From contig JAAGZO010001021.1 of NCBI GenBank assembly GCA_024206195.1, forward strand, positions 1-64,000: a DNA stretch of 64,000 bases, in the 5' to 3' direction. The notes below the pieces were generated by a model. That model saw only the letters and a list, made by a program, of their open reading frames with translations, searched no databases and was not told the DNA's origin. This stretch comes from a bacterium. Lineage in GTDB: Archaea; Nanoarchaeota; Nanoarchaeia; Woesearchaeales; UBA10216. Made by a program: the position numbers and the translations under genes. Positions 16,772-26,197 of this stretch are shown here, in pieces (the stretch's first letter is position 1; each line of letters begins with the position of its first letter).

Positions 16772-17731
16772 ATGTTCTGGTTTCACGAAGACGAAAGAAA
16801 GAGATTGTTTGAAATTCTAAGAGACACAGTAAGAGATGAGAGTGAATTTGAACATATGTTTCAACAGTTAGAGAAGTCTAGAGAAGAATTAAGCAGGTCA
16901 CAAATTGAGGCTTCTGTTGCAGAGAGCACTCTTAAAGGTGAAGTTAATCATCTTCTTGTGCAGGCAAAGCGCATGTTCTCGGATGATGTTCAGTTAGTAC
17001 ATCTGCTTTTAGAACTGCGCAAAAAAGGTTTGATTGATTTTGTTGGAGTAGAACAAAAAGACAGGTTTTCTGAAATTATAGCTATTGCTGAAGATCTCCT
17101 GAAAAAATCAGAAGATTTGGTTAGATTTTACGAGATGTTGAATGAAAAATACGGCAAAGGGCCTAAAGGGAAAAAAGGATTTAAGATAGAAAAATCACTT
17201 GAAGAACTTAAAGATGAATTCAATGTTATAAACGCCTATAAGAATAGGTTGAAGATGCTGATAGAGTCTGAGGAACGGGACATACATGAAATTGAGAATG
17301 ATTTAAGAACAGGGCTCAGCATTTCTGAGAAAAAGCTCTTTGAAGTTAAAGACGGTTCTTTTCGTGTAGAGCTTCACTTAAACTATACCACAATTCCATA
17401 CGGAAGCACACTTAATATGCAGAAGACCTTTCCAGCAGGTCTGCTGTTATTTGATCATGATTACCTTGTTGCTGAGATTGCACTTTCTGCTTTTGAGAAC
17501 AAGCAGGTTTTTGTTACAGTCTCTGAGACTTATGTTAAGGGAAGAGGCTATGTGCAAAGAGCTATTGAATTATTGCTGAAATCAAAAAAAATATCAACAT
17601 GGAATTCAGATACAGGCGGTGTTATTTCAGGACCTGCTCATCGTTTGTACGACCGAATAGCATCGAACCCTGAATTTATTGTCGACAGAGGCGCAGAAAA
17701 CAGAATAAGAGTTAGATTACATTCTAAATAA
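16772..17731 (+). CDS. Coiled-coil protein with GNAT-like C-terminal region
   Basis: A 319-residue protein I do not recognise as a named family. Residues 1-190 are charged and helical with likely coiled coil (FQQLEKSREELSRSQIEAS; LEELKDEFNVINAYKNRLKM). The C-terminal 120 residues look acetyltransferase-like: GLLLFDHDYLVAEIALSAF, then TYVKGRGYVQRAIELLLK in the position of the acetyl-CoA loop, then GPAHRLYDRIASNPEF resembling GNAT motif B. The loop is only a partial match to the R/Q-x-x-G-x-G/A pattern. It is followed by another coiled-coil gene 38 bases on, which has its own TATA-like box. Confidence 0.6.
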   Translation: MFWFHEDERKRLFEILRDTVRDESEFEHMFQQLEKSREELSRSQIEASVAESTLKGEVNHLLVQAKRMFSDDVQLVHLLLELRKKGLIDFVGVEQKDRFSEIIAIAEDLLKKSEDLVRFYEMLNEKYGKGPKGKKGFKIEKSLEELKDEFNVINAYKNRLKMLIESEERDIHEIENDLRTGLSISEKKLFEVKDGSFRVELHLNYTTIPYGSTLNMQKTFPAGLLLFDHDYLVAEIALSAFENKQVFVTVSETYVKGRGYVQRAIELLLKSKKISTWNSDTGGVISGPAHRLYDRIASNPEFIVDRGAENRIRVRLHSK

Positions 17732-17769
17732 TCAAAAGGTTTTTATACCTCATTTTGTGTTGAATACAT

Positions 17770-18696
17770 ATGCGAAATCGAAACGAAGAGGCAATTCAAG
17801 CAGCAGAAAAAGAGGTTCAGGGATTATGGCCTGTTGCTGAGAAAATCATACAGGCATACAGAATAAGGATAAAATTGTTTATTAGAAAATATGATCTACT
17901 CTTACAAGTTGATCGATCATTAGGACTTAATAAAAACATTGAGATCATCGCAAACAATCCAAATTTCTATTCTCAGTTATCTAACATACTGGAAAAAGAA
18001 GAAAAATTATTGCAGATTATTGAAGGAGATGAAAAAATAGTTGGCAATAATATTAATTATGCATTAAAACAATTAAAGTCACATCATGGTCAAATGAGCG
18101 AAAAGATTTCTAATATAAAATTAACTGACGACCGCGAACTTTCTGTAGGAGACCTCCAAAATTTTCTTAGTCACGCAATAACCTTTTTAGAGCATATGGA
18201 ACAGGACGTTGAAAGAATCAGAGTTAGAATGGGACTTGAACGTACATTTATAAGACGCATGGAGAGTGATGAAGACCATGCTAAGAAAGAAGAGGACTTC
18301 AATTTTTTTATTAGGGCATGGGAACAAGAGGTCAGGAATAATGAAGAGATGTTGAAACACTTCCATAATATGAGGCATAGCAGCCAGAAAATTATTCATA
18401 GTGTAGACATAGTTCAAGGTGTTGGTGAGGGAGAAGCTGCTATTGTTGGAGGTTTTATGGGTGGAGCAGCTGCACTAGCAGGAGGGCTGGCAATAGGAAA
18501 TCCTGCTGTAGCAATTATAGGTGCAGTCGTAGGATTGTCCATAGTTGTTTTTGGAATTATGGCAAGCATAGATTCAACTTACAAAATGGGCTTCAGAGAA
18601 TTAGAACAAGAAAGGCTATTAATCCGAGATTTTGAAAACAAAAGAGTGATTGAAAAGAATTCCTTCTGGCACAGGCTGTTAGGGCAATCTACATAA
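17770..18696 (+). CDS. Coiled-coil protein with C-terminal glycine-rich membrane hairpin
   Basis: A 308-residue protein without a recognised family. Residues 1-210 are highly charged helices. Residues 222-270 form one or two hydrophobic glycine/alanine-rich segments (AAIVGGFMGGAAALAGGLAI, then VAIIGAVVGLSIVVFGIMAS), which could insert in a membrane or form a helical hairpin. A short charged tail follows. The layout recalls membrane-tethered or pore-type helical proteins but nothing specific can be claimed. The 3' end overlaps the convergent endonuclease Q gene by 8 bases. Confidence 0.6.
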   Translation: MRNRNEEAIQAAEKEVQGLWPVAEKIIQAYRIRIKLFIRKYDLLLQVDRSLGLNKNIEIIANNPNFYSQLSNILEKEEKLLQIIEGDEKIVGNNINYALKQLKSHHGQMSEKISNIKLTDDRELSVGDLQNFLSHAITFLEHMEQDVERIRVRMGLERTFIRRMESDEDHAKKEEDFNFFIRAWEQEVRNNEEMLKHFHNMRHSSQKIIHSVDIVQGVGEGEAAIVGGFMGGAAALAGGLAIGNPAVAIIGAVVGLSIVVFGIMASIDSTYKMGFRELEQERLLIRDFENKRVIEKNSFWHRLLGQST

Positions 18697-19945
18697 ACTC
18701 TCCCAGTCCTTTTTGTTTCCTTTCTACCTTTGGCTTTTCTTCTTCGATAACATCTCCTAGAATTGGTCTGCCGTATTCTCCGTCAAAGCCTGGCTTCACT
18801 TCTATCTTTCCCTCACGATTCTTTAGAATAGCTTCAACTAGCTTCTCATCAACAACCTTTTTCAGCTCTTCTTCAGGAGCATCAAGTAAAACATTGAACT
18901 CAGAACCAAACTTGTTAATTAAATCATAGAACACTGCCCATGTTTTCTTTGTTGCAATACCAGTCCCGATAAGCGCGGATATTATCTCAGATAACGGAAT
19001 CAAGGTCTTGAACGGAACAGCATTTTCAGTAACAAATCCTTCAGGTCTGTCAGCAAGCTCTTCAACACGATGCAAAACACCAATAGTCAATTCTCTTTTG
19101 CAGACAGGACATATGTTATTATTCTTCAAAGCATCTTTTGGCTCCATGCTAACATTGCACTTCCTGTGCCCGTCAATGTGATACTTTCCATAGCCAGGGT
19201 CAACCTCAATTGTTTCTACCAAGCCATTTCGCGTTCTTATTGCATCTACAATATTCTTGTAACTAAGTTCCTTTAGATCAAAGACATTTGCTTCTCTGCC
19301 TATTCTCCATGGCCAGAACGAATGCAAGTCTGAGTTAGAAAGAAGAGTGTACTTATCCAGCTTACTAATTCTCCAGTTCATTGCAGGATCAGAGGACATT
19401 CCTGTTTCCAACGCGTGTACATGCTTAGATTGATCCTTGAAGCATTCTTCAACAGAGTTAAAGCCGGAATTAGAGCCAAATATGCTGAACCACGGTGTCC
19501 AAACATGTGCAGGTATTATCTCAATATCCTTATTTATTGACATCATCTTTTCTGTGAAATCAACACAGTTTATTCCAAAGATTGGCCTGCCATCATAATC
19601 AGTCCGCCCTATTTTCAGCAATTCAGTGTTTATCTGTTCAACAGTTCCGCTGTCAGGAGCAAGTAAAACAAGATGAACCCTTCTTCCCTTGCCATCCTGT
19701 GAGTAAATCAGGGAAATTTCGCCCTGCAGAACAAACGGAAACTTGTTTTTTGTAAAAAAAATCCCATTGGAATCCTCTTGAAGCTTTTTTATCTCAGAAA
19801 ACCATGTTGGATGCGTGAAATCTCCTGTTCCCAAAAGCCCAACACCCTTTAAACGCGCATACTTTTCAAGATTCTCAAAATCCAGCGCTTTACTCGTAGC
19901 TCTGGAGAATCTTCCGTGTATGTGTAAATCAGCTATTACCTTCAT
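18689..19945 (-). CDS. Endonuclease Q family (PHP domain) DNA repair nuclease
   Basis: A 418-residue protein matching archaeal EndoQ. The N-terminal PHP metal site has ADLHIHGRFSRATS, GTGDFTHP and LLSNSDLHSFWPWRIGREAN. A zinc ribbon follows (CNVSMEP...CPVCKREL). Two helix-hairpin-helix-like segments around residues 310-375 come next. EndoQ nicks DNA 5' of uracil, hypoxanthine and abasic sites. The last residues QKGLGEFM read as a clamp-binding (PIP) box. The start codon overlaps the stop of DNA polymerase B (ATGA), so the nuclease is translated from the polymerase message. Assignment rests on recognised layout and motifs. Confidence 0.88.
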   Translation of the reverse strand: MKVIADLHIHGRFSRATSKALDFENLEKYARLKGVGLLGTGDFTHPTWFSEIKKLQEDSNGIFFTKNKFPFVLQGEISLIYSQDGKGRRVHLVLLAPDSGTVEQINTELLKIGRTDYDGRPIFGINCVDFTEKMMSINKDIEIIPAHVWTPWFSIFGSNSGFNSVEECFKDQSKHVHALETGMSSDPAMNWRISKLDKYTLLSNSDLHSFWPWRIGREANVFDLKELSYKNIVDAIRTRNGLVETIEVDPGYGKYHIDGHRKCNVSMEPKDALKNNNICPVCKRELTIGVLHRVEELADRPEGFVTENAVPFKTLIPLSEIISALIGTGIATKKTWAVFYDLINKFGSEFNVLLDAPEEELKKVVDEKLVEAILKNREGKIEVKPGFDGEYGRPILGDVIEEEKPKVERKQKGLGEFM

Positions 19946-22386
19946 TTTCCAAAATAACTATCAAGCTTGCTCTGTGATTTTGTCTCTATCTCTGTTTTTA
20001 TATCTATTCCTAGAACTTCAAATATCTTATCAACTGCAGGCAGTACCTGATTATTAAGATAATAATCTGAGTCATATTCTCCTGCTTTTACTTCTTCAGG
20101 TAATCGAGCTCTATCTCTTATCCTGTCTTTTCCCTGTGTTACAATGTATTTTATCAAAGATCCAGGCCCAATTGGTTTTCCCATGCTTTCCATTCTCTGT
20201 GCAACTGCAACGTGCGGCCCGATTGCATCATAGCTCTTAAGCTCCTTTTGCAGTTGTGTGCTAATAATAACCTTTTCAGCTTCAATCTTTTTATCTCTTA
20301 AGTTTCCAACAGTTTCCTTTACATATTCAACAGCTTTCTTTGCATCCTTTTTTTTCAATATGATATTAAGAACATTTTCCTGCACCTCTTTTGCAATAGG
20401 TGACAAATTTCTTCTAACAGTTTCAAAGCCCCTTATCTTTAGTTTTCCTTTTTCATTAAGCAGAGCATACTTCTTTTTTGCTCCAATGCCAGTCCCTTTT
20501 GCAGATACAAAGATTCCTGATGGATACAATCCTTCGTATTCAAGTTCCATTAATCCAGGAAGACTTAAATTCAGCCCTTCAACAAACTTTCCAACCTCAT
20601 TTTCTGTTTTCCCGTCAAGAGTCATGAATATGCTGTCAGTATCAGAATAAAGAACCTTATAGCCTGTGTCCTTTGCTTTGTCAATAACACCTTGTATGTA
20701 GTATCTTCCGTATGCAGTTATGCTTCTTGCGCATTCTATGGAATACCAGCGAGCGCCAAAAAATCCCATGTAACCATACATGGAGTTTGCAATTGTCTTG
20801 AGAACACTTTCTCTTGCAGCAAGAAGCTTGTCCTTTTCTGCTGTTTTTGTTATCTCTTTTATCCTCATTCTTCTTGTTATCAGTCCTTCTATGACTGTTG
20901 CTATGAATCCCTTTCTTTTTTTGCAGAACCAGCTCTTTTTCCCATCTTCTTCAGGTGTGAAGTCAGCTTCTGCTTTGCAACAATTGCAGTCCAGTGTATC
21001 AGGAGAAATATTATGTGCAGAGATTATTGTTGGATACAGGCTTCTGAAGTCAAACACAACAACGTTTTCATAAAGTCCTGGTTGCGGTTCATAAACAAAC
21101 CCTCCAGAATATGTATGTTCCCTTCTTTTTCTTATCTCATCATAGCCCGGTCTGTTGGGTATCAGCTCATTAAAGTCCTGCGCTTGCTTCATTAAGTACC
21201 ACTCAACGAGCTGTGAGTAGCTCATCCTGCTAACATCAAATATCGGGAGCCCTATTGTTTTTACAAGCTCAATAACATTTGGAAGCATTCTTTTTGTCAG
21301 CTCATAAGTCAGGTTTGCGTCCTGTAGATTATATTCGCAGTATTCGCTAAGTCTATCAGAATTTGTATCCCATGCTTCAGGCAGCAGTTCAATATCAACA
21401 TCCTCTTTTTGCTCTCCCAGTATCTCTGTTGCAACAGAATTCAGGTCATATGTTGTTGTGTCCATGCTTCGGCCCATTATTTTCCTTATGAACTTGAATA
21501 TGTCAAGGTGTGTTATTCCTGTTATGCCTGCGGATACAACATTTCCTTTCCCTATTTTTGGCTTTGAATAGTCCAGGCCAATGTCAAGGTTTACCTTGTA
21601 CTTTTCTGCCCGTGTTTTTATGTATGGCAAATCAAACCCATCAGAGAAATATCCGACAAGCACATCAGGTTTATACTCATCTATAACCTGTTTGAACTTT
21701 TCTATGAGCTCTGCTTCGCTGTTGACAAAATCAACATACTTGAGTTTTGTTTTAAACCTCTTCCATGTGATGACCTTTTTCAGACCATCCCCTGAAAATG
21801 CAATCATTATCACAGGATGCTCATCAGCTGCTCCAATTCTTCCTTCAGGGCTGTATGTTTCTATGTCAAACGAAAGAAGTCTTAGATCCTTGATAGTTGT
21901 TTCACCGCTTTGGGATACTTTTTTTGCCCTTAGCACATCAACGCGTGATCTTTCATTTACAAAATCACCTTCTGCTTCGCAGGCAAGCAAAGGAGTTATC
22001 TTTTTGTCAATTAGGTATCGCCTGGCAAACATGATGTCTGCTTCAAGGAACTGCCCTAGTTTGCCTGCTTCATCACGTAATAAAGGAACATCTGAGGGTT
22101 GTTCTACAAAGGCCTTGACAGCTTCTATCTCTTTTCCAAGATACTTTCTTTTGTGGACCTCTGTTCGCACTATTTTTGCTGTTCGGTCCTTCTGCGTAGC
22201 TGTAATTTTCGATATATTATCAACTATCTCGTTGGTCTTGCCTGTTATCCAGAAATACGGTTCAAAGCTTTCATCAGTCACACATATCTGTTTTCCGTCA
22301 ACAGTTCTGCCGTATATATGAATAACTGGCTTACCCCTTACAGTCCTGTATGTTATATCCAGAGGATAAAACCTTACTGCAACCAT
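19942..22386 (-). CDS. polB: Family B replicative DNA polymerase
   Basis: An 814-residue polymerase with 3'-5' exonuclease. Exo I is LSFDIETYSPEG, polymerase motif A is DFRSLYPTIISAHN, motif B includes KTIANSMYGYMGF and motif C is LYSDTDSIF. The N-terminal uracil-sensing pocket seems preserved: the aligned region holds SFEPYFW and SDVPLLRDE, the latter equivalent to the valine that reads template uracil in Pyrococcus polymerases. The C-terminus QSKLDSYFGK contains a full clamp-binding box (QxxLxxYF). No intein interrupts it. It is followed directly by the endonuclease Q gene with a 4-base overlap. Confidence 0.97.
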   Translation of the reverse strand: MVAVRFYPLDITYRTVRGKPVIHIYGRTVDGKQICVTDESFEPYFWITGKTNEIVDNISKITATQKDRTAKIVRTEVHKRKYLGKEIEAVKAFVEQPSDVPLLRDEAGKLGQFLEADIMFARRYLIDKKITPLLACEAEGDFVNERSRVDVLRAKKVSQSGETTIKDLRLLSFDIETYSPEGRIGAADEHPVIMIAFSGDGLKKVITWKRFKTKLKYVDFVNSEAELIEKFKQVIDEYKPDVLVGYFSDGFDLPYIKTRAEKYKVNLDIGLDYSKPKIGKGNVVSAGITGITHLDIFKFIRKIMGRSMDTTTYDLNSVATEILGEQKEDVDIELLPEAWDTNSDRLSEYCEYNLQDANLTYELTKRMLPNVIELVKTIGLPIFDVSRMSYSQLVEWYLMKQAQDFNELIPNRPGYDEIRKRREHTYSGGFVYEPQPGLYENVVVFDFRSLYPTIISAHNISPDTLDCNCCKAEADFTPEEDGKKSWFCKKRKGFIATVIEGLITRRMRIKEITKTAEKDKLLAARESVLKTIANSMYGYMGFFGARWYSIECARSITAYGRYYIQGVIDKAKDTGYKVLYSDTDSIFMTLDGKTENEVGKFVEGLNLSLPGLMELEYEGLYPSGIFVSAKGTGIGAKKKYALLNEKGKLKIRGFETVRRNLSPIAKEVQENVLNIILKKKDAKKAVEYVKETVGNLRDKKIEAEKVIISTQLQKELKSYDAIGPHVAVAQRMESMGKPIGPGSLIKYIVTQGKDRIRDRARLPEEVKAGEYDSDYYLNNQVLPAVDKIFEVLGIDIKTEIETKSQSKLDSYFGK

Positions 22387-22467
22387 ACAAAATGCTAATG
22401 AATCTCCGTATATAAATCTTGCGGGAGCACAATTTTTTTATATTAGATGTTCCCACAAAGTCCTAAG

Positions 22468-22989
22468 ATGACAAAAGGTGCTATTTTAGATCCACGTTCT
22501 GATTTACCTACTTCGACTTCAGGGTCAAATATCTGCTTTATTATCACAGATATAGAAAAAAAAGGTTCTTGCTGGGACGAAGGCCCTGCTACGGGTCTTT
22601 TTTCAGGTCCATTCTCTATTAGAGATAGAGGCTTTGTTCATAATTTTACTCTTTTTGATCTTTATTCTGTTACTGCTAGTCTTCATTCTGGAATTGCTAA
22701 CGAAGAAATACAGGAGCTTTCAGCTGCTTATGCTGTTCCAACTGAGACATTTGTTGTAGGAAAAGCAGGTGACCAGGCAGATATTAGTAAATATAAAAGC
22801 AGTTTAGGAAAACTTCCTCCTCATGCAACTGTTGATAAGCACGTAAAATCATCTGATCTTGAGAGGATGACTAAATACATGTTACACCCCTGGCACGAGA
22901 ACATAAAGGTTTATAGTAGAAGAAAGGAAGAAGGCCTTCCTGTAGACCTTCTTAATAAGGCGCATGTTGTGACTAAATATTATTCATAG
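22468..22989 (+). CDS. Unrecognised 173-residue protein
   Basis: I do not recognise this protein. It is soluble, rich in strands in the first half (CFIITDIEKKGSCWDEG) and helical later (KSSDLERMTKYMLHPWHENIK). No metal motif or signal peptide is visible. The ATG at 22468 lies about 27 nt after a TATA-like TTTATATTA, which favours it; an upstream ATG at 22447 would add seven residues and would use another TATA box at 22409-22417. The gene stands alone, divergent from polB. Confidence 0.55.
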   Translation: MTKGAILDPRSDLPTSTSGSNICFIITDIEKKGSCWDEGPATGLFSGPFSIRDRGFVHNFTLFDLYSVTASLHSGIANEEIQELSAAYAVPTETFVVGKAGDQADISKYKSSLGKLPPHATVDKHVKSSDLERMTKYMLHPWHENIKVYSRRKEEGLPVDLLNKAHVVTKYYS

Positions 22990-23037
22990 ATAACCAAACC
23001 GAAACTTTTTTAATTAAGCTTGCTTTCTGAAATCGCC

Positions 23038-23940
23038 ATGTATGACCTAATTATTCTTGGAGGTGGAGCTGCTGGCCTTACAGCTGCAATATACGCTGTT
23101 CGTTATAGGCTGAAGACTCTTATTATCTCAAAGGATGTTGGCGGTCTAATACTTGAAGCGCACAAGGTTGAGAACTGGCCTGGTGTAAAATCCACTACAG
23201 GAAATGACCTTATGAAGGACTTCAAGGAACACGCTCTTAAACTCGGTGTTGAGATTGCTGAAGGAGAGATTGTTGACATAGAGAAAAAGGATAATGTAGA
23301 GCTAAAGGACAACAAGGGAAAAATATACGAGTCAAAATCATTGATTCTTGCTTTAGGCACTCAGAGAAGAAAGCTTAATGTTCAGGGCGAAGCTGAGTTC
23401 CTTGGAAAAGGAGTAAGCTATTGCGCTGTTTGCGATGCGCCATTCTTCAAAGACAAGACAGTTGCTGTTATTGGCGGCAATGACAGTGCAGCAAATGCAG
23501 CTTTGCTTCTTGCAGAGCACGCAAAGAAAGTATATATCATATACAGGAAAGAAAAAATCAGGGCAGAGCCAATCAACCTTGAGCGTGTTGAAAAGAGTGA
23601 AAAAATTGAAATCATAAACAACTCAAACGTAACCGAAATCACAGGTACAAATTTTGTTGAAAAAGCAAAGCTTGACTCTGGAAAAGAAATAGAATTAAAC
23701 GGAATATTCATTGAGATTGGTTCAACACCAACAACAGTATTATTATCAAAAATTAAAGTAGAAACAGACGACCGTGGATATATTAAGGTAAATGAAAAAA
23801 TGGAAACCAATGCAGAAGGGGTTTTTGCTGCAGGTGACATTACAACAGGCTCTGGCGGTCTAAGGCAGCTCGTAACAGCTGCATCAGAAGGAGCTATAGC
23901 TGCTACATCTGCTTTTCCATATGTAAGGAAAAAGAAATGA
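23038..23940 (+). CDS. trxB: Thioredoxin reductase
   Basis: A 300-residue flavoprotein. The FAD motif is IILGGGAAGLTAAIYAVRY, the redox-active pair is CAVCDAP (CxxC), the NAD(P) domain has VAVIGGNDSAANAALLL and the C-terminal FAD motif is TNAEGVFAAGDITTG. It reduces thioredoxin or a glutaredoxin-like protein using NAD(P)H; the loop after the second Gly motif (IIYRKEKIRAEP) is not the classic NADPH pattern, so cofactor preference is open. ATG 23038 is chosen over an in-frame TTG at 23020. It overlaps the NYN gene by 4 bases. Confidence 0.92.
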   Translation: MYDLIILGGGAAGLTAAIYAVRYRLKTLIISKDVGGLILEAHKVENWPGVKSTTGNDLMKDFKEHALKLGVEIAEGEIVDIEKKDNVELKDNKGKIYESKSLILALGTQRRKLNVQGEAEFLGKGVSYCAVCDAPFFKDKTVAVIGGNDSAANAALLLAEHAKKVYIIYRKEKIRAEPINLERVEKSEKIEIINNSNVTEITGTNFVEKAKLDSGKEIELNGIFIEIGSTPTTVLLSKIKVETDDRGYIKVNEKMETNAEGVFAAGDITTGSGGLRQLVTAASEGAIAATSAFPYVRKKK

Positions 23941-24434
23941 CTCAACTTCACAAAGAGCAAAGAGTAGGGGTTTTTGTTGATGTTCAGAACATGTATTATT
24001 CTGCAAAGAACCTTTATTCTGCCAAAGTAAACTTTGCTACAGTCTTACGTTCAGTTGTCGGCGGAAGAAAATTAATAAGAGCGATTGCGTATGTAATCAA
24101 GGCAGACATAAAAGAAGAAGGCACATTTTTCGGAGCATTAGACAAAATAGGCTTTGAAGTTAAGTCCAAGGATCTGCAGACCTTTGTTGGCGGAGCAAAA
24201 AAGGGTGACTGGGATATTGGAATTGCAATGGACGCACTTGAGCTTGCTCCAAAGCTTGATACTATAATCATTGTTTCAGGAGATGGGGATTTTATTCCAT
24301 TGGTACAGCACCTTAAGCGCGCATTAGGTTGCCGTGTTGAGGTTGCTGCTTTTGGAAGAACCGCTTCAAGGAAACTCGCAGAAGAAGCTGATGGCTTCAT
24401 TGATTTGGATAAGAACAAGAGGTATTTGATATAA
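23937..24434 (+). CDS. NYN domain (LabA/DUF88-like) putative nuclease
   Basis: A 165-residue PIN-like protein. GVFVDVQNMYYSAKN supplies the first conserved aspartate, KKGDWDIGIAMDAL the second and IIIVSGDGDFIPLVQHLKR the third, the normal acidic set of NYN domains thought to bind Mg2+ and cleave RNA. The chain ends shortly after the domain. It is translationally coupled to trxB (ATGA overlap) and followed by the malic enzyme gene after one base, so three unrelated activities share an operon. Confidence 0.85.
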   Translation: MTQLHKEQRVGVFVDVQNMYYSAKNLYSAKVNFATVLRSVVGGRKLIRAIAYVIKADIKEEGTFFGALDKIGFEVKSKDLQTFVGGAKKGDWDIGIAMDALELAPKLDTIIIVSGDGDFIPLVQHLKRALGCRVEVAAFGRTASRKLAEEADGFIDLDKNKRYLI

Positions 24435-24435
24435 A

Positions 24436-25602
24436 ATGGACACACAGAAAGAATCGCTGAAGATGCATATAGAGCAGCAGGGAAAACTAGAAGTAAAAAG
24501 CAAAGTACCATTAGAAACAAAGGAAGACCTTTCTTTAGCATATACCCCTGGCGTTGCAGAGCCATGCAGGGAGATAGCAAAAAACAAGGATGATGTTTAC
24601 AAGTATACTTTCAAGGGCAATATGGTTGCTATTGTAACAGATGGCAGTGCTGTTCTTGGCTTAGGCAATATTGGTCCAGAAGCCGGACTTCCTGTTATGG
24701 AAGGAAAAGCACTATTATTCAAGGAGCTTGCAGGCGTTGATGCATTTCCAATCTGTCTTGCAACTCAGGATGTAGAGGAAATCATAGATGCAGTAAAGAA
24801 AATAGCACCTACTTTCGGCGGAATAAATTTAGAAGACATTTCAGCTCCAAGATGCTTTGAAGTTGAAAAACGCCTAAAAGAAGAGCTTGACATTCCTGTT
24901 TTCCATGATGACCAGCACGGAACAGCTGTTGTTACTTTGGCTGGCATGATCAATGCGTTGAAAGTAACTGGAAAGAAAAAGGAAGACCTTAAGATTGTTG
25001 TTAGCGGTGTTGGCGCTGCAGGAGTCGCAGTAATAAAATTACTTCTTCACTTTGGTGTAAAGGATGTAATCATGCTTGATACAAAAGGAGCTCTTTATGA
25101 AGGAAGAACTGAAAACATGAATCCTGTAAAGGAAGAAATGGCAAAGATAACAAACAAGGATAAGTTTTCAGGCAACCTTGCAGAGGCTGTTAAAGGAAGA
25201 GATGTTTTCATTGGTGTATCTGCTCCAAATGTCCTGACAAAGGAAATGGTAGAGACAATGGACAATCCAATCATATTTGCAATGGCTAATCCTGATCCAG
25301 AGATAATGCCTGATGATGCAAGAGCAGCAGGAGCTGCTGTTATTGCAACCGGCAGATCTGATTTTCCAAACCAGGTGAACAATGCAGTTGGTTTCCCGGG
25401 AATTTTCCGTGGTGCCTTTGATGTTAGAGCTTCTGACATTAACAATGAGATGAATGTTGCTGCAGCATACGCTTTGGCTTCAATGGTTGAGAATCCATCT
25501 GCAGACAAGATAATACCTGCTGCTTTGGATAGAAGCGTTGCACCAGTTGTTGCAAAGGCAGTTGCAGAAGCAGCTAAGAAATCAGGCGTTGCAAGAATCT
25601 AG
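24436..25602 (+). CDS. maeB: NAD(P)-dependent malic enzyme (decarboxylating)
   Basis: A 388-residue enzyme catalysing malate to pyruvate plus CO2 with NAD(P)+ reduction. The N-terminal malic domain shows [47 protein letters not shown] and [15 protein letters not shown]. The NAD domain shows [17 protein letters not shown]. It lacks the phosphotransacetylase-like extension of bacterial MaeB, so it is the short form. With PEP synthase at 11 kb it could feed a malate-to-PEP route. Its last 4 bases overlap the convergent zinc ribbon gene. Confidence 0.95.
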   Translation: MDTQKESLKMHIEQQGKLEVKSKVPLETKEDLSLAYTPGVAEPCREIAKNKDDVYKYTFKGNMVAIVTDGSAVLGLGNIGPEAGLPVMEGKALLFKELAGVDAFPICLATQDVEEIIDAVKKIAPTFGGINLEDISAPRCFEVEKRLKEELDIPVFHDDQHGTAVVTLAGMINALKVTGKKKEDLKIVVSGVGAAGVAVIKLLLHFGVKDVIMLDTKGALYEGRTENMNPVKEEMAKITNKDKFSGNLAEAVKGRDVFIGVSAPNVLTKEMVETMDNPIIFAMANPDPEIMPDDARAAGAAVIATGRSDFPNQVNNAVGFPGIFRGAFDVRASDINNEMNVAAAYALASMVENPSADKIIPAALDRSVAPVVAKAVAEAAKKSGVARI

Positions 25603-25742
25603 AATTTTTTTTCAATTTCTTCTTCTACTATTGATTCTCCACTGTATTCGCAGTCCATGCACTGGAAGACTTGAATTCCCCTAGAAGTTATGCTGAATTT
25701 TATGTTAATAGATCTGCATTGAGGGCAAACCCTTACTTTCAT
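25599..25742 (-). CDS. Small zinc ribbon protein
   Basis: A 47-residue protein with CPQC and CMDC pairs 18 residues apart, giving one treble-clef or ribbon zinc site, and an acidic tail ([12 protein letters not shown]). The start ATG overlaps the stop of the upstream unknown gene (ATGA), so the two are coupled. The fold resembles zinc ribbons of transcription and RNA-processing factors, but no role can be named. Confidence 0.7.
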   Translation of the reverse strand: MKVRVCPQCRSINIKFSITSRGIQVFQCMDCEYSGESIVEEEIEKKF

Positions 25743-26149
25743 AGAATAAGCTCCATCTTGGTGACATTTCTCACCAAGTCCATGTAGCCGTCTGCAATCT
25801 TTGCACTCTTAAGTTTCTCTATGTTTCCATGTAGTGTATCAAAGAAGGTCTTCATCCCTGCTTCAACACTCCCGCTGTCCTGTATAATGATTGCAGCATC
25901 AGTATAAATCTTTTCTCCGTCAAACTCAGAATGAATGTTCTCTTCCATGCTTATTATGTCACTCAAAATCTTCTTTGCAAGTTCTTCAGGCTCATCTACT
26001 CTTGCATCCTTGAATATCTGCTTCTTAATTCCATCATCAAAGCTTATGTCAAGAACTACAGAACAATCTCTTGCAGAAAAAGAGCTAACCTTGATCTTTT
26101 GAAGCTTAACCCCTATTACCTTTAATTCGCTACCTGATACAACGTTCAT
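25739..26149 (-). CDS. Unrecognised 136-residue protein coupled to a zinc ribbon
   Basis: I do not recognise this protein. It begins with strands (SELKVIGVKLQKIKVSSFSA; SVVLDISFDDGIKK) and continues in helices (EPEELAKKILSDIISMEENI; MKTFFDTLHGNIEKLKSAKI). No cysteines or catalytic motif are evident. The ATG at 26149 is chosen over a GTG at 26179 because a TATA-like AGTATATAAAGG lies so close to the GTG that transcription would start after it. Coupled to the downstream zinc ribbon gene. Confidence 0.6.
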   Translation of the reverse strand: MNVVSGSELKVIGVKLQKIKVSSFSARDCSVVLDISFDDGIKKQIFKDARVDEPEELAKKILSDIISMEENIHSEFDGEKIYTDAAIIIQDSGSVEAGMKTFFDTLHGNIEKLKSAKIADGYMDLVRNVTKMELIL

Positions 26150-26197
26150 TTTCAACCCATCCTTATTCTGGTGAAGCACCTTTATATACTTTTCTAT

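Noticed and set aside
20258..22321. Long plus-strand reading frames opposite polB (such as 20258-20650 and 21581-22321)
   Set aside because: They are shadows of polB: serine/phenylalanine-rich, without recognisable motifs or start signals, while polB has all polymerase motifs.
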